A stretch of 64,000 bases of DNA from G963422275 sp963422275 (GCA_963422275.1 OY729418.1:2046001-2110000), one strand, 5' to 3'. Positions 8,223-17,862 are shown, counted from the first letter of the stretch. The notes: generated by a model not told the origin, from the letters alone. Numbers and translations: made by a program.

Positions 8223-9488
8223 ATGAACAGTTTCAGTTACAGAAATGGCCTTCTGCATGCGGAAGACGTTGCTTTGGACAGAGTCGCCAATGAAGCTGGA
8301 ACGCCAGTCTACGTCTATTCAAAGGCTGCCTTCGAGCGGAATTACCGACTTTTCGACGTGGCGCTTGATGGGACGAACCATGTGATCTGCTATGCGATGA
8401 AAGCCAATTCCAATCTCTCTGTGTTGAAGCTGTTGGCTAACATGGGAGCTGGGTTTGACGTGGTTTCCATCGGTGAATTTCTGAGGGCGCGCGCTGCGGG
8501 CATCCCGGGAAGCAGAATCGTGTTTTCCGGCGTCGGAAAGACAAGGGAAGAGATGCGGGACGCCCTGCTCGGAGGTATCAGGCACTTTAATGCTGAAAGT
8601 GAGCCCGAGCTTGCTGCACTGAACGAGGTTGCGCTGTCGATTGGAACGGTGGCGCCAGTCGCTATCCGCATAAATCCCGATGTCGACGCAAGAACCCACC
8701 GGAAAATTTCCACTGGAATGGCCGAAAACAAGTTCGGAATCCCGCTCTCGCGCGCTCTTGAAGTATATCGGGACACAGAAGGGATGAGTGGCATCAAGGT
8801 TGTTGGCGTGGACATGCATATTGGCTCCCAGCTAACGTCCCTTGCGCCATTTGAAAACGCGTTCGTAATTGTCGCCGACCTCGTGAAACAGCTTCGCGCA
8901 AATGGCCACCAAATAGACAGGTTGGACCTCGGCGGTGGCTTGGGCGTGCAGTACAGCCAGACTGGAGACCCACCCCCTGCACCTCGAGACTACTGCGAGC
9001 TGATCAAGAGGACGGTGGGTCATCTCGGCTGTGAAATTGAAATCGAGCCTGGCCGCTCGATTGCTGCAGATGCAGGTATCCTTCTTGCATCGGTGGTTTA
9101 TATCAAGCACGGTGAAAGTCATGAATTTCTGGTGCTGGACGCCGCGATGAACGATTTGCTGCGTCCTGCAATGTACGATGCGCACCATGAAATCCTGCCG
9201 GTAAGCCAGCCTCGCAGCGGCGCGCGCATGCGCCGGATGAACGTGGTCGGTCCTGTCTGCGAGACCAGCGACACTTTCGCGCGCAACAGCATGCTGCCTG
9301 TACTCGTTCCGGGGGAATTGGTTGCCTTCTCGATGGCCGGAGCATACGGTGCGGTGATGTCGTCCGAATACAATACAAGGCCGTTGGTCCCGGAAGTGCT
9401 GGTCAGCGGGAGCGACATGGCAGTTGTCCGTCCTCGTCCAGATTTGGACGAAATCATCGGTCGGGACATTGTTCCCGGCTGGATTTGA
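8223..9488 (+). CDS. lysA: Diaminopimelate decarboxylase
   Basis: PLP-dependent alanine-racemase-fold enzyme, last step of lysine biosynthesis (meso-DAP to lysine). The PLP lysine is in YAMKANSN, the HIGSQ motif and the glycine-rich LDLGGGLGVQY phosphate loop are present, and the second active site donates the cysteine in VCETSD. The 421-residue length fits a start at ATG 8223; the frame extends upstream to 8142 but that part resembles no LysA. There is no strong ribosome-binding site before 8223. It is last in the argH-lipoprotein-lysA group. Confidence 0.95.
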   Translation: MNSFSYRNGLLHAEDVALDRVANEAGTPVYVYSKAAFERNYRLFDVALDGTNHVICYAMKANSNLSVLKLLANMGAGFDVVSIGEFLRARAAGIPGSRIVFSGVGKTREEMRDALLGGIRHFNAESEPELAALNEVALSIGTVAPVAIRINPDVDARTHRKISTGMAENKFGIPLSRALEVYRDTEGMSGIKVVGVDMHIGSQLTSLAPFENAFVIVADLVKQLRANGHQIDRLDLGGGLGVQYSQTGDPPPAPRDYCELIKRTVGHLGCEIEIEPGRSIAADAGILLASVVYIKHGESHEFLVLDAAMNDLLRPAMYDAHHEILPVSQPRSGARMRRMNVVGPVCETSDTFARNSMLPVLVPGELVAFSMAGAYGAVMSSEYNTRPLVPEVLVSGSDMAVVRPRPDLDEIIGRDIVPGWI

Positions 9489-9711
9489 ATTCGTTAATCG
9501 AGGTCGACTCGCAAACGGGGCTTGAACGCGGGCTTTCGGTGATGAATTGTCTTCCAAAACGCAATGCATTCGACAGACTTCACCTGCTGGGTTGCACGCG
9601 GGTTCATTCGCGCGTTGTCCCGCTCACGCCGGGAAGTGGTCGCGTTTCCACGCCAAACGAGTGATCGGGAGCAACAGGCGTAAAACGCGCTGACCCGGTG
9701 CGATCTCTGGG

Positions 9712-10779
9712 CTAGCTCTCTCGCTTGGCAATTCTCTGCCGAAGCTCCGGGCGCACCTTCAAGTTTTGCTTCTTGCGGAACTCACTTCGAAACTCTCTCG
9801 GAGTTTTGCCGAACTGCCTCTTGAACACTCTCGAAAAGACCGCTGGATGCGAGAATCCGCAGGCCAAGGCAGTCTCTCGAATGGAATGTTCGCCATAAAA
9901 CAGCAAGTTTCTTGCCGCCCTGAGCCGGACATTCATGTACAGCCTCATCGGCGATTGGCCGAAGCCGCGCTCGCAAAGCCGGGCGAGAGTGCGCTCGGAT
10001 CCCCCGAATTCCCGGCTCAGCTCCGAAAGATACAGGGGCGTCTCCACGTTTTGCTCCATTAACTCTACAAGCCTGCGAAGCGGCGATTTGGAATCGGTAG
10101 TGAAAATGCCGTCGTTGCGTTGTTTCGTTGTTGTTTCCCGTCGCGTATGGACCAAGGCGTTCGCGATCTCATTCGCGAGTGCCTGACCCCCGAACCGGGC
10201 GATTAGATCAAGAATCATGTCCAGCGTCGCAACGCCACCGGCGGAGTAAACTCGTCTTTCCTGTACCGAATAGATCTGGTCCATCGGCACGGCGTTCGGG
10301 AACTGCTCGATAAAACTTGGTTCCGCCTCCCAGTGGAGCACCACATTCGAATCTCTTCCAACACGTGTCAGGCCGGCTTGCGCAAGCGCAAAAGTTCCCG
10401 TGTCGATGCCGCCGACGATGGCACCGTACTGGCTTGCCTTTCGCAAATGGCCCAAGAGCTTCTTCGAGTTGCGCTGGGTCGGCAGGTTTCCGCCAAAGAG
10501 AAGATATACGTCGGCTGAGGGCATGTCGTCGGTGGAGCAGTCGGAGTCGAACCACATACCGTTGCTGGCCTTTGCGGGGTCGCCGTCTTCGGAAACGAAC
10601 GACCAGTCGAACAGGCGCTTTCCGGTGTTCTGGTTGGCGATGCGGAGCGCTTCGCTAGCCAGGACAAGGGCGTTTAACGGGAATTCAGCCTGCATGATCA
10701 GATTGAATCGAATGCAGTGCGATGGGTTTCGGTCTATTGAGTGCATATCAGGCGAAATATAACCTCTGTCGAAATGCAT
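9712..10779 (-). CDS. GlxA-type transcriptional regulator (DJ-1/PfpI domain + AraC HTH)
   Basis: The N-terminal half is a class I glutamine-amidotransferase-like (DJ-1/PfpI) sensor domain, with ALVLASEALRIANQNTGKRL and GGIDTGTFALAQAGL; the usual nucleophile-elbow cysteine is Thr here. The C-terminal third is an AraC-family double HTH, with ETALACGFSHPAVFSRVFK. Regulators of this type commonly activate adjacent catabolic genes. It is divergent from the DapA-like/dehydrogenase/enolase-superfamily genes and is their likely regulator. The start is uncertain: ATGs lie at 10863, 10824, 10779 and 10746, and family similarity begins only just after 10746. Confidence 0.82.
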   Translation of the reverse strand: MHFDRGYISPDMHSIDRNPSHCIRFNLIMQAEFPLNALVLASEALRIANQNTGKRLFDWSFVSEDGDPAKASNGMWFDSDCSTDDMPSADVYLLFGGNLPTQRNSKKLLGHLRKASQYGAIVGGIDTGTFALAQAGLTRVGRDSNVVLHWEAEPSFIEQFPNAVPMDQIYSVQERRVYSAGGVATLDMILDLIARFGGQALANEIANALVHTRRETTTKQRNDGIFTTDSKSPLRRLVELMEQNVETPLYLSELSREFGGSERTLARLCERGFGQSPMRLYMNVRLRAARNLLFYGEHSIRETALACGFSHPAVFSRVFKRQFGKTPREFRSEFRKKQNLKVRPELRQRIAKRES

Positions 10780-10939
10780 ACATTTTTTGACATAATGGGT
10801 CAAATTCTTTCGAATCTTGCTCATTAGTATCGTTGAATGCTCAAGGTGCTGGCCAGAACGCACTTGGCATGGTTCATCTTTCCAGCTTCGTCTTCCGTGA
10901 GTTTCAAATGAACAAGCTTCAAGCGCTGCAAGGAAATCA

Positions 10940-11911
10940 GTGAACGCAGAAGAACTCAGGGATGACTTGGCAGGGTGCTACGTCACAATTCCCACTCCTT
11001 TTCGGGATGAGCCGGATTTTCCGGTCAACGAGAAGGCGCTTTGCCGACATGTCCGGTTTCTCATCGATTCTGGACTGAACGCGGACTATGCCGTGTTTCT
11101 TGCTGCCGGGGCGGCAGGTGATTTCTCGACAATGAATTTCGACGAGAGAGTTCGCGTTGCCGCAGTCGTGGCCGACGAGGTGGCGGGTCGAGTGCCGGTG
11201 GCGATGGGAGCCCAAACGACCAGCACACTGGAACTGAGGAGGCTGGCACGAGCGGCGAAGAGCGTTGGAGTAGACTTCATACAGGTATCCTGCCCGTACT
11301 ATTTCTCTCACACCGAGGGGGATTTCGAGGAGTTCGTCCTGAGCGCCGCGGAAGCCGAGCCCGATATCGGGATAATTGTCTACAACACGTTCTGGACCAG
11401 CTCGAGCATCTCGTTCGAAATGGCTGAGAGGCTTGCAGGCATCCCAAGCGTCGTGGGATTGAAATGGGCGGTTCCGAGGACGGATGCCATGGAGTTCGAG
11501 GACGTGACCGCCCATTTTTCCAAGAGGTTCACGATTATCGACAACAACCTGTTCTTCGCATTCAGCTCAATGCCTCGTCTCGGTGCAAGGGCGTTCGAAG
11601 TTCACAACTGCAACTTCTGGCCAGAGTGGGGAATCAAGCTCGTGGACATGGTTCGGGAGGCGAACTACCCCGAGATCGCGCGCATGCTGATCGATGAGGC
11701 GATGCCGTTCTACAAGCTCTGGACGAAAATCGAGAAGGAATTCACTAGCGGCGACGGATATCTGGACAAGCTTTGCATGGAGCTTGTCGGACTTCCGTCA
11801 AGCCGTTGCCGACCGCCCACCCGCGACATCCGGCATTGCTATCGAGATGCGGCGCTGAAAATGCTGAGGACCATTGGCGCGCCAAGGCTGCCTTCAGAGC
11901 GTGAAGGCTGA
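10940..11911 (+). CDS. Dihydrodipicolinate synthase/N-acetylneuraminate lyase family aldolase
   Basis: A 323-residue class I TIM-barrel aldolase. The Schiff-base lysine is in VVGLKWAVPR, the catalytic tyrosine in IIVYNTFW, and the N-terminal TPTPFRD-like strand is typical. A GTG start at 10940 is used, preceded by an AAGGA site. It is probably not the housekeeping DapA: the context is a catabolic cluster and the C-terminus is long. Such enzymes cleave or form 2-keto acids, for example in sugar-acid or hydroxyproline breakdown. The substrate is not determinable here. Confidence 0.85.
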   Translation: MNAEELRDDLAGCYVTIPTPFRDEPDFPVNEKALCRHVRFLIDSGLNADYAVFLAAGAAGDFSTMNFDERVRVAAVVADEVAGRVPVAMGAQTTSTLELRRLARAAKSVGVDFIQVSCPYYFSHTEGDFEEFVLSAAEAEPDIGIIVYNTFWTSSSISFEMAERLAGIPSVVGLKWAVPRTDAMEFEDVTAHFSKRFTIIDNNLFFAFSSMPRLGARAFEVHNCNFWPEWGIKLVDMVREANYPEIARMLIDEAMPFYKLWTKIEKEFTSGDGYLDKLCMELVGLPSSRCRPPTRDIRHCYRDAALKMLRTIGAPRLPSEREG

Positions 11912-12034
11912 AATGACTTGGATTGATCGTCGTCGGACAACGAGGAATGACCAATGAAGGATTGGCATTTTCCGCCACGCCAGCCGCCTCCGCAGCATTG
12001 ACTCTGATACGCTTTTCAACTGCCAACGCTACGG

Positions 12035-12967
12035 ATGGATATATTTGTCTCTCTCGACCTGAACGATGCCCAAGTCCGGCGATTGAGAGTGATTGCCGGC
12101 TTGGACACCGTGCATGTTGCTGGCTTCCCAGAGAGCGGAGAGCAAATAGCGCCTGAATTCCTTCGAAGCGAGATCGCATTCGGAAACCCTCCTCCTGAAT
12201 GGCTCGCGAACGCTCCAAAACTGCGCTGGGTTCAACTGGAATCCACTGGGTTCGGGGAATATGCGTCGATTGATTGGCCAGCGACAGCCGACAGGCCGAT
12301 CTTCACGAATCTTGCCGATTTTTTTGCTGAGGCGGTTGCGGAAACATGCCTTGCAGGCGTCTTGGCCTTGTACCGAGGAATTGATCAGTGCGTTCGTTTG
12401 CAGAACAATGGGGAATGGCTGGGCGATATGCTGCGACCGCGCCTTCGCACTTTAGCTGGCGCTAAGGTCGTGCTGTTCGGCTTCGGATCGATCAACAGGC
12501 GGCTGGCCGAACTCCTGCAGCCATTCGATTGCGAGATAACGTCGTTTTGCAGCCGGTGGAGCGCTGATGAATTGGACAACGCTTTGATTAATGCGGACAT
12601 AGTTGTGTGTGCGACTCCCGACACGCCGGGGACGCGAAAGACTTTTGGAATTGAGCGACTCAAGTGCCTTTCCAGCTCTGCAGTGTTTGTAAATGTCGGC
12701 CGGGGATCGGTTGTCGACGAGGCCGCTCTTTCTCGGCTTCTAGCCGAAGGAAAGATTGGGGGTGCTTTAGTTGATGTTACCGAAGACGAGCCGCTTCCTT
12801 CTGGGCATCCGTTTTGGGAAGTTCCCAACCTGATTCTGACGCAGCACACCGGCGGAGGCTCTGAAGACGAGCAGGATCGGAAGGTGGACATGTTCGGCGC
12901 GAACTTGGAGCGCTTCAGGGCACGCCACCCGCTCGTCGGAATTGTCGGTCTAGATAGGGGATATTGA
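12035..12967 (+). CDS. D-isomer-specific 2-hydroxyacid dehydrogenase
   Basis: A 310-residue NAD(P)-dependent dehydrogenase. The Rossmann motif reads VVLFGFGSINRRLAE, followed by VNVGRGSVVDEAAL carrying the catalytic-region arginine. The acid and histidine of the relay are in EDEPLPSGHPFW and LTQHTGG. It converts 2-keto acids to D-2-hydroxyacids or the reverse. It lies 123 bases after the aldolase and its TGA overlaps the next gene's ATG by one base. With its neighbours it suggests a sugar-acid or related catabolic route. Confidence 0.88.
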   Translation: MDIFVSLDLNDAQVRRLRVIAGLDTVHVAGFPESGEQIAPEFLRSEIAFGNPPPEWLANAPKLRWVQLESTGFGEYASIDWPATADRPIFTNLADFFAEAVAETCLAGVLALYRGIDQCVRLQNNGEWLGDMLRPRLRTLAGAKVVLFGFGSINRRLAELLQPFDCEITSFCSRWSADELDNALINADIVVCATPDTPGTRKTFGIERLKCLSSSAVFVNVGRGSVVDEAALSRLLAEGKIGGALVDVTEDEPLPSGHPFWEVPNLILTQHTGGGSEDEQDRKVDMFGANLERFRARHPLVGIVGLDRGY

Positions 12968-14163
12968 TGCCGGCAATCGACGGCGTGCGCAGCATTCTGA
13001 TCAGCTCTCCCTATTCCTTTGCGGAAGATGCAGAGATAAAGGAGTGTTTTCCGAACGGCCCGAAGCGCACTGTGGGCATGGTTGAAGTCACGTTGTCCAA
13101 TGGAGTCACAGGGCTGGGAGAGGGCTATCTGGCGGTTTTTGCGCCGCTTGTCTTCGAGGCAATTGTTGATCTCTGCAAGCCGCATGTTGAGGGAAAAGAC
13201 GGTTTCGACATAGGACGTCGGGTGGCGGATCTTCGAAGCGTGTGCGACTACTGGTCCCTGCAGGGCGCTGCGCGGCACGTGATCAGCGCATTCGATATCG
13301 CGCTGCACGACGCGAAGGCCAAAAGCTTGGGGGTTCCGCTCTGCGAACTTCTAGGCGGCCCCAAGACGAAATCGATCCAGATATACGGTAGCGGGGGGTG
13401 TTGCGACACAAGAGAACACTTCCTCGATGAATTGGACAGAATGGCTTCCTTGGGAATCGAGATCTACAAGATACGGTCTGCCAAGGACGAAATTCGTCGA
13501 ACAGCATGGGCGCTTGAAGAAGCCGGACGGCGCGGGATCAAGGTCGGCGTGGACATGTGCCAGAACTTGGCGAACCCGCCGCAGTCGGTTGACGACGCAG
13601 TTCAATTCATTGAGCGCGTTCACGCAATTTCTTCGAAAAGAATCCATTTTCTGGAGGAGGCGCTTGGCCCCGACTGCCCGGAAGGGTTCAAGGAACTTAA
13701 GCAGAGGGCTGACACTCCGGTTTGCGGAGGCGAAATCATCACGACCCCCAAGGAGATGATCGATCGCATCAATGGGAATGTCTACGATTTCGTTCAGCCC
13801 GATGCGTCGGTCATCGGCGGCGTGCAAGCCGTATTGAGCGTTTTCGAGGCGGCCCTGAAAAAAGGCGCTGACGTTGTCGTGCACGCTTGGGGTGGTGCCG
13901 CCGCTGTCATGGCGAACTACCACACCGCATTTGCTGCAGGCGGGAAACTGGTTGAGTTTCCATTGCTCGATTTTCCATTGGGCGACGAAATGATCGGAGA
14001 TCAATGCCGAATCGAGGGCGGCATGCTTCTCTGCCCGACCGCACCGGGGATCGGCGTCACGCTTACACCCGAGATGGAAGCAAGACACCCGTTCGACAGG
14101 TTTGCCGTCTATTCGTGCAAGATTCAGGATTTCAAGCGCAATCCAGACGACTATTGGCTCTAA
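12967..14163 (+). CDS. Mandelate racemase/muconate lactonizing family (enolase superfamily) enzyme
   Basis: About 398 residues. The C-terminal barrel supplies metal ligands in the expected order: VGVDMC (Asp), HFLEEALGPD (Glu) and CGGEIIT (Glu). A catalytic-type histidine is in VVHAWGGAAA. The enolase superfamily abstracts a proton alpha to a carboxylate, and members in such clusters are often sugar-acid dehydratases or racemases. The exact reaction cannot be told. The ATG at 12967 overlaps the dehydrogenase stop by one base, so I prefer it to the TTG one codon earlier. A stable hairpin follows the stop. Confidence 0.87.
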   Translation: MPAIDGVRSILISSPYSFAEDAEIKECFPNGPKRTVGMVEVTLSNGVTGLGEGYLAVFAPLVFEAIVDLCKPHVEGKDGFDIGRRVADLRSVCDYWSLQGAARHVISAFDIALHDAKAKSLGVPLCELLGGPKTKSIQIYGSGGCCDTREHFLDELDRMASLGIEIYKIRSAKDEIRRTAWALEEAGRRGIKVGVDMCQNLANPPQSVDDAVQFIERVHAISSKRIHFLEEALGPDCPEGFKELKQRADTPVCGGEIITTPKEMIDRINGNVYDFVQPDASVIGGVQAVLSVFEAALKKGADVVVHAWGGAAAVMANYHTAFAAGGKLVEFPLLDFPLGDEMIGDQCRIEGGMLLCPTAPGIGVTLTPEMEARHPFDRFAVYSCKIQDFKRNPDDYWL

Positions 14164-14164
14164 T

Positions 14165-14181
14165 GCACCGCATGGCGGTGC
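14165..14181 (+). terminator. Hairpin just after the enolase-superfamily gene
   Basis: A perfect 7-bp GC-rich stem (GCACCGC/GCGGTGC) with a 3-base loop begins two bases after the stop codon and is followed by only a short T-run (TTCCC). It is a plausible but weak intrinsic terminator closing the catabolic operon. Confidence 0.4.
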
Positions 14182-14204
14182 TTCCCGGCCATGGTGTCCG
14201 ACTG

Positions 14205-14440
14205 CACGGCGGGGCGCTCGCCGACAAAGGACTGTCCAGCGCCTCCAACCGCGCCTGCTTGGCCGAGGCGGGGACCTAGTCGGGGATCATGTTCCGGGCT
14301 TCCCGGGGACATCCCCTGTCCCGGTATCGCCGCCGGTTCAACCGGCTGGCGTCGCGGCGGCGGTGGACCGCGGGCGGACCTTCGGCACCCTGAAACGGCT
14401 CTTCAGGGCGGCGCGGTCCCGGTTCATATTGCGGGAGCGG
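14205..14440 (+). pseudogene. IS5-family transposase, C-terminal remnant
   Basis: Across at least two frames the DNA encodes pieces of an IS5-type DDE transposase C-terminus: ADKGLSSASNRACLAEAG (second catalytic Asp region), SGIMFRASRGHPLSR, RRFNRLASRRRW and FGTLKRLFRAARSRFI (the Glu region is damaged). Frameshifts and missing ends show it is dead. It marks the start of the island directly after the catabolic operon. Confidence 0.65.
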
Positions 14441-14552
14441 TTTCATTCGACAAACCGAACGTTTTTTCGGAATGGGCCTATAAACTGCTGACAGACCGCT
14501 ATGGATCCCGAACCGACAGCGAGGCTCTTTCACTTCATTTTGAAAAGTTGGG

Positions 14553-15249
14553 AGCTTGTCCGTTCTTGGCAGGAGAAGATGGAGTCCGTTTTTCGCTGGC
14601 AGGGGGGAGGGGGTAACAGAAGACCGCCGTCATCGTCCTCGGCCCAAATGGTTAGCCAAAGCTCGGCCTGCTTGGCGAAGAGGATTTGCGGGCCGTTCCG
14701 AAACAAGGGGCACCGTCCACGGTGATCATCAAACCGGACAATCCGGATTTGCTTGGGATTGTTGGACGACGAGGCCTGCTGCCCGACTCTGGCAAGGTTG
14801 ATCGGAATCCATCCGTAGATGTCCGGGTTATTCCGGTGGATGCCAGGAAAGCCTTGGCTGTGGCAAGGTACAACAGGGGAATGCGTAAAGACAAGTCCGT
14901 TAAACACCTCCACCAAGAAGATTTCGAACAAGCAAATGGCATCTTCCCAGGGCAGAAGCATGAGCAAGGGATCGTGGCCAATACCGATGCGCACGCGAAG
15001 AATTATTCAATGATCCTTTCCCGCGGAGGGGAAATGGCCACTCTGTATGACGTGTCATCGGTGCTTCCTTGGCGCCACGTGAACCAGTATCACGCCCAAA
15101 AATTCGGCGAACGCAAACGAAGGCCGGCATATGTATTCCGCCAGTACTGGGAGCAAATCGCCAAGGACATGGGGCTGAATCCGAGGAGTGCAAGACTTCG
15201 CGTTCAGGAACTCGTGGATGCGATCGTGTCAGCAGGGGGCACATGCTGA
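14553..15249 (+). pseudogene. HipA-like toxin kinase gene, decayed
   Basis: Pieces of a HipA-type serine/threonine kinase lie in more than one frame. They are GVRFSLAGG (substrate-loop region) near 14580, GAPSTVIIKPDNPDL near 14700, HLHQEDFEQANG near 14910 and the catalytic-loop NTDAHAKNYS near 14985, then a plausible C-terminus to 15249. The N-terminal subdomain and the segment between the IKPDN and LHQEDF motifs are degraded or deleted. HipA phosphorylates glutamyl-tRNA synthetase in the classic HipBA toxin-antitoxin pair (family knowledge). No hipB partner is seen. The longest open stretch starts at 14686. Confidence 0.6.
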
Positions 15250-15908
15250 AATGGTTAATTACGTTGCCGAGTTGGTCGAACGAAACGCTCTGACGATATC
15301 AAAGCACCTATGAGTGCGGTCAAGAGCGTCATTCCAACATTCTTTCAGTTACCGGGTTCGGTTTGCAAGTCCTTCCCTTATTCCAGCTGCCGTATAGCTG
15401 AGAAGCGGGTTGTGCACTGATCGACTGGATTTCTAGCAGCCAATTATTGTTGCTGTGACTGAATGGCGTGGCAGTTTTCAGCCCAGTCTCATGGCAAGTT
15501 GAAAAGCTCTCGCTATTCCCCGGTAGCTTGCCGCATGCTACACACCTTATTCAGTGCCATTTGAATTACCGCAATCGCCATTTTGGCTAGGAGTCCCAGG
15601 CAGTTTTTCAACATTTCAGGTGCGGTTTCGTCCGCATTCCCAAACAAATAGCCTTGCAATGCCCCTCATCAAGGATGTAGCGAACCTTTTCTGTAGTTGG
15701 TGAGCCTTGTCCAGTCGGATTATATGGACAGCTTCGAGAGTTGCAAAACTTGCAAAGTGATTGTGAACGATGATGCTTTCCAAACTTGTGGAGAGGGGTG
15801 CACATGGAACATAACTATTTGTATTTGTTGGATTGTTTCTGAGGCTCTGGTTCTTCCATACAACTTGTCAACACTATCGCAATACCGCGACCCGCCGGGC
15901 GACAGTCG
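15250..15908. other. Non-coding stretch, no recognisable gene
   Basis: About 660 bases of lower-GC DNA between the HipA remnant and the antitoxin remnant. I see no family motif, repeat or convincing ORF on either strand. Confidence 0.4.
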
Positions 15909-16227
15909 TCACGCAACCGCCCCGAGACCGTTCTTCGCCACCAGTGCCAGCAGCTTCAATGAGGCGCCGCGAGGCCGCTTCTCACCGTGCTCCCACTGGC
16001 TCACCAGACCCATCGTCACGTTGAGGTAGCGCGCGAACACGGCTTGGCTCGTATTTCTCCCGCAGCCGGATCTCGCGAATCTCCTCCGGCGCCAAGTCTT
16101 CGACCGGCGTCAGGCGCATCTCGTCGAACGCCTTCATCGTCCGCTTGGGCATTACTCCTGCTTCCGTCATGCCGAGCGCCGTCTCGTGCACCGACGCCAG
16201 CACATCGCTTCCGTACTGCCTAGCCAT
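15909..16227 (-). pseudogene. HTH antitoxin-type regulator (HigA/NadS-like), one frameshift
   Basis: The N-terminal 55 codons from the ATG at 16227 match the conserved front of this antitoxin family (VHETALGMTEAG, MKAFDEMRLTPVEDL, EIRLREKY). The frame then slips near 16050, and the neighbouring frame continues with the HTH: SQAVFARYLNVTMGLVSQW, EHGEKRPRGASLKLLALV and then a stop at 15909. One or a few bases lost at the junction explain the split. Upstream lies a remnant of the matching RelE/HigB-like toxin fused to recombinase debris. The pair was a type II toxin-antitoxin module; the antitoxin is now broken unless this is a sequencing error. Confidence 0.6.
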
Positions 16228-16714
16228 AGCTCACCTCGCTGATCGTCCCGTTCGCCAGCATCGCGTCGGCCAGCGCCCGCACCGCCCTGAGTTCGATTTG
16301 GCGAAGGCCTTGGTCTTGAACGTGCGCAATCCGGACCCCGAATGCGTCTTCCATCATGCGGGACGATACAGCACCAAGTACCATATCGGTCAAGCCACCG
16401 GCGTTGTCCCGCGCGAGCCTCGAGACATCCAGGCTGAGAACGATGCCCACCTCGCCGCCGCCGATGTTCCCCATCAGGTCGCGGAAGCCGCTGCGGTTTC
16501 CGGTGTAGGCTCCCGACTTGCCTTGGTCCTCGTCAATCACCTGGATGCGCTCCGCAGGCCAGCCGAGCGCCGTCGCCCTTTGGCTCAGCCCGTACTGGCG
16601 CCGCGTGCTCTCGGTGTGTTGCATGACCTGGCGAAGCGAGGACTGACGCACGTACAGGCAAGCCTCGCGCTCCAGATGATGCGGCGCGATCTTGCGCGTA
16701 TCCGCTTCAGGCAT
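16220..16714 (-). pseudogene. Serine-recombinase N-terminal fragment fused to toxin C-terminal remnant
   Basis: Residues 1 to about 105 are the resolvase-type catalytic domain of a large serine recombinase. Visible motifs are YVRQSSLRQVMQHTESTRRQ, VIDEDQGKSGAYTG and VLSLDVSRLARDNA; the serine in the RQSS motif is present. The rest of the recombinase is missing. The last 30 or so residues (IELRAVRALADAMLANGTIS, ending EVSYG) look instead like the C-terminus of a RelE/HigB-type toxin, whose antitoxin gene follows with an 8-base overlap. A trace of the toxin's N-terminus may exist in another frame near 16315. The ORF is open but is a deletion chimera and unlikely to work. Confidence 0.6.
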
Positions 16715-16808
16715 GACGGTTCTCCTCGTTCTCCCACACGGTGTTGGCGATCACCGCAGGCGACGACACGCACAGCAGGCGCCGGACTTGGCTGGCGTCC
16801 TCGCGCAT
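16707..16808 (-). CDS. Short ORF before the recombinase fragment
   Basis: A 33-codon ORF (MREDASQVRRLL...) whose stop overlaps the recombinase start. It has no recognised family. Its tight coupling to the recombinase start suggests it belonged to the original recombinase unit. Confidence 0.25.
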   Translation of the reverse strand: MREDASQVRRLLCVSSPAVIANTVWENEENRHA

Positions 16809-16821
16809 CATGGTCCGGGTT

Positions 16822-17306
16822 TCAGCGATTTTTTTGAACCCGCTCCAGTGCCTTCTCGAGACCGCGCGGATGCACCCTGACGCCGAACTCGGCTTCGATC
16901 AGCGGTGCCAGCCGGCGCGCTCCCACACGTCCGTGCAGGGCCCTGTAGTCCTCGACGAAGCGCAGTATCTCCGGGCTGATCTTGTGCGGCCCTCGCGGCC
17001 CCCGCGCCGCGCCGGGATGAGCTCCTGCAGCCCGCCCCCGTCAAACGCCTTGACTATGCGGAAGCAGGTCGGGCGCGAGACCCCGAACCGTGCCGCCGCC
17101 TGCGCGAGGGTAACCTCGCCCAGCCGGACCACCCGGACCATCTCGTAGCGGACCTGGAGCAGGTCGCGGGCATCGAAGAACTCGCCCACCGCGAACATCG
17201 GGTCGCTGAACCTTTCCGGCGTCCGGTTGAGGGTGCCGGCCTCCCTGAGCCGGTCCTGCTTCTCGGTGTCGTCGCGACGGTCTCGCTTAATATGCAGGAA
17301 TAACAA
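16822..17306 (-). pseudogene. HTH protein of the recombinase element, one frameshift
   Basis: From 17306 the frame gives REAGTLNRTPERFSDPMF, a match to the HTH protein that typically accompanies these recombinases, followed by EVTLAQAAARFGVSRPTCF (helix-turn-helix). At a G-rich run near 16995 it slips. The next frame gives PRGPHKISPEILRFVEDYRA and GARRLAPLIEAEFGVRVHPR, then a stop at 16822. One frameshift therefore separates two well-conserved halves. A homopolymer sequencing error is possible. Confidence 0.6.
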
Positions 17307-17375
17307 CTATTATCTGGCACTCCATATCCTGAACAACTGTGCATGAGCGTCCTAATTTCTGAGCATATAGCGCCA

Positions 17376-17651
17376 TTATTTCTGATTATGATCGACCGCC
17401 GGTGCGAGGAGTGAATCCACAATCGCGCGAAGCACAATCAGGTCGTCCCCCCGGAACAGGCAGCGACCCGACGCAACGCGCTCGAAGTCGTCCACCTGCC
17501 GCAGGGACGTCCAGGAAACCAGCACGCTGACGAGGGTTGGGCCGGTCGAGCCGTCCGCGAAGCAGCGAACGATCGCTCTCTTACATCCACCCACACGGTC
17601 GTAAATCCGAACCGTTTGGCCCCTGAGCGGATGAAACGGGTGGGTGATCAC
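17376..17651 (-). CDS. DUF5372-like small protein of the recombinase element
   Basis: The frame reads VITHPFHPLRGQTVRIYDR, then a SWTSLRQVDDFERV region and a C-terminal LFRGDDLIVLRAIVDSL. This is the pattern of the small DUF5372-type proteins found beside recombinase/HTH gene pairs. The GTG at 17651 is a plausible start, and the frame is open to 17882 without family similarity. Function is unknown. It is probably a passenger of the same decayed element as the two genes downstream. Confidence 0.5.
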   Translation of the reverse strand: MITHPFHPLRGQTVRIYDRVGGCKRAIVRCFADGSTGPTLVSVLVSWTSLRQVDDFERVASGRCLFRGDDLIVLRAIVDSLLAPAVDHNQK

Positions 17652-17862
17652 AACGTCCTGAAGATCACCCTCTTGTCGGAACTGCCTGCATTTGGAAACG
17701 GTAGAAAAACCGCGAACGGCCCGGCGAGCCGCACCCGCATGGACGGCCACGGCATTTGCCGCGGGGTCTTCACGATGAAGCCCGGCGCGTTTGCGGTCTC
17801 GATCAGGGACTTGCCGCGATTCGGGCCAGGCAAGTCCGCGCGTGTCAGCCATCGCCGATGGC

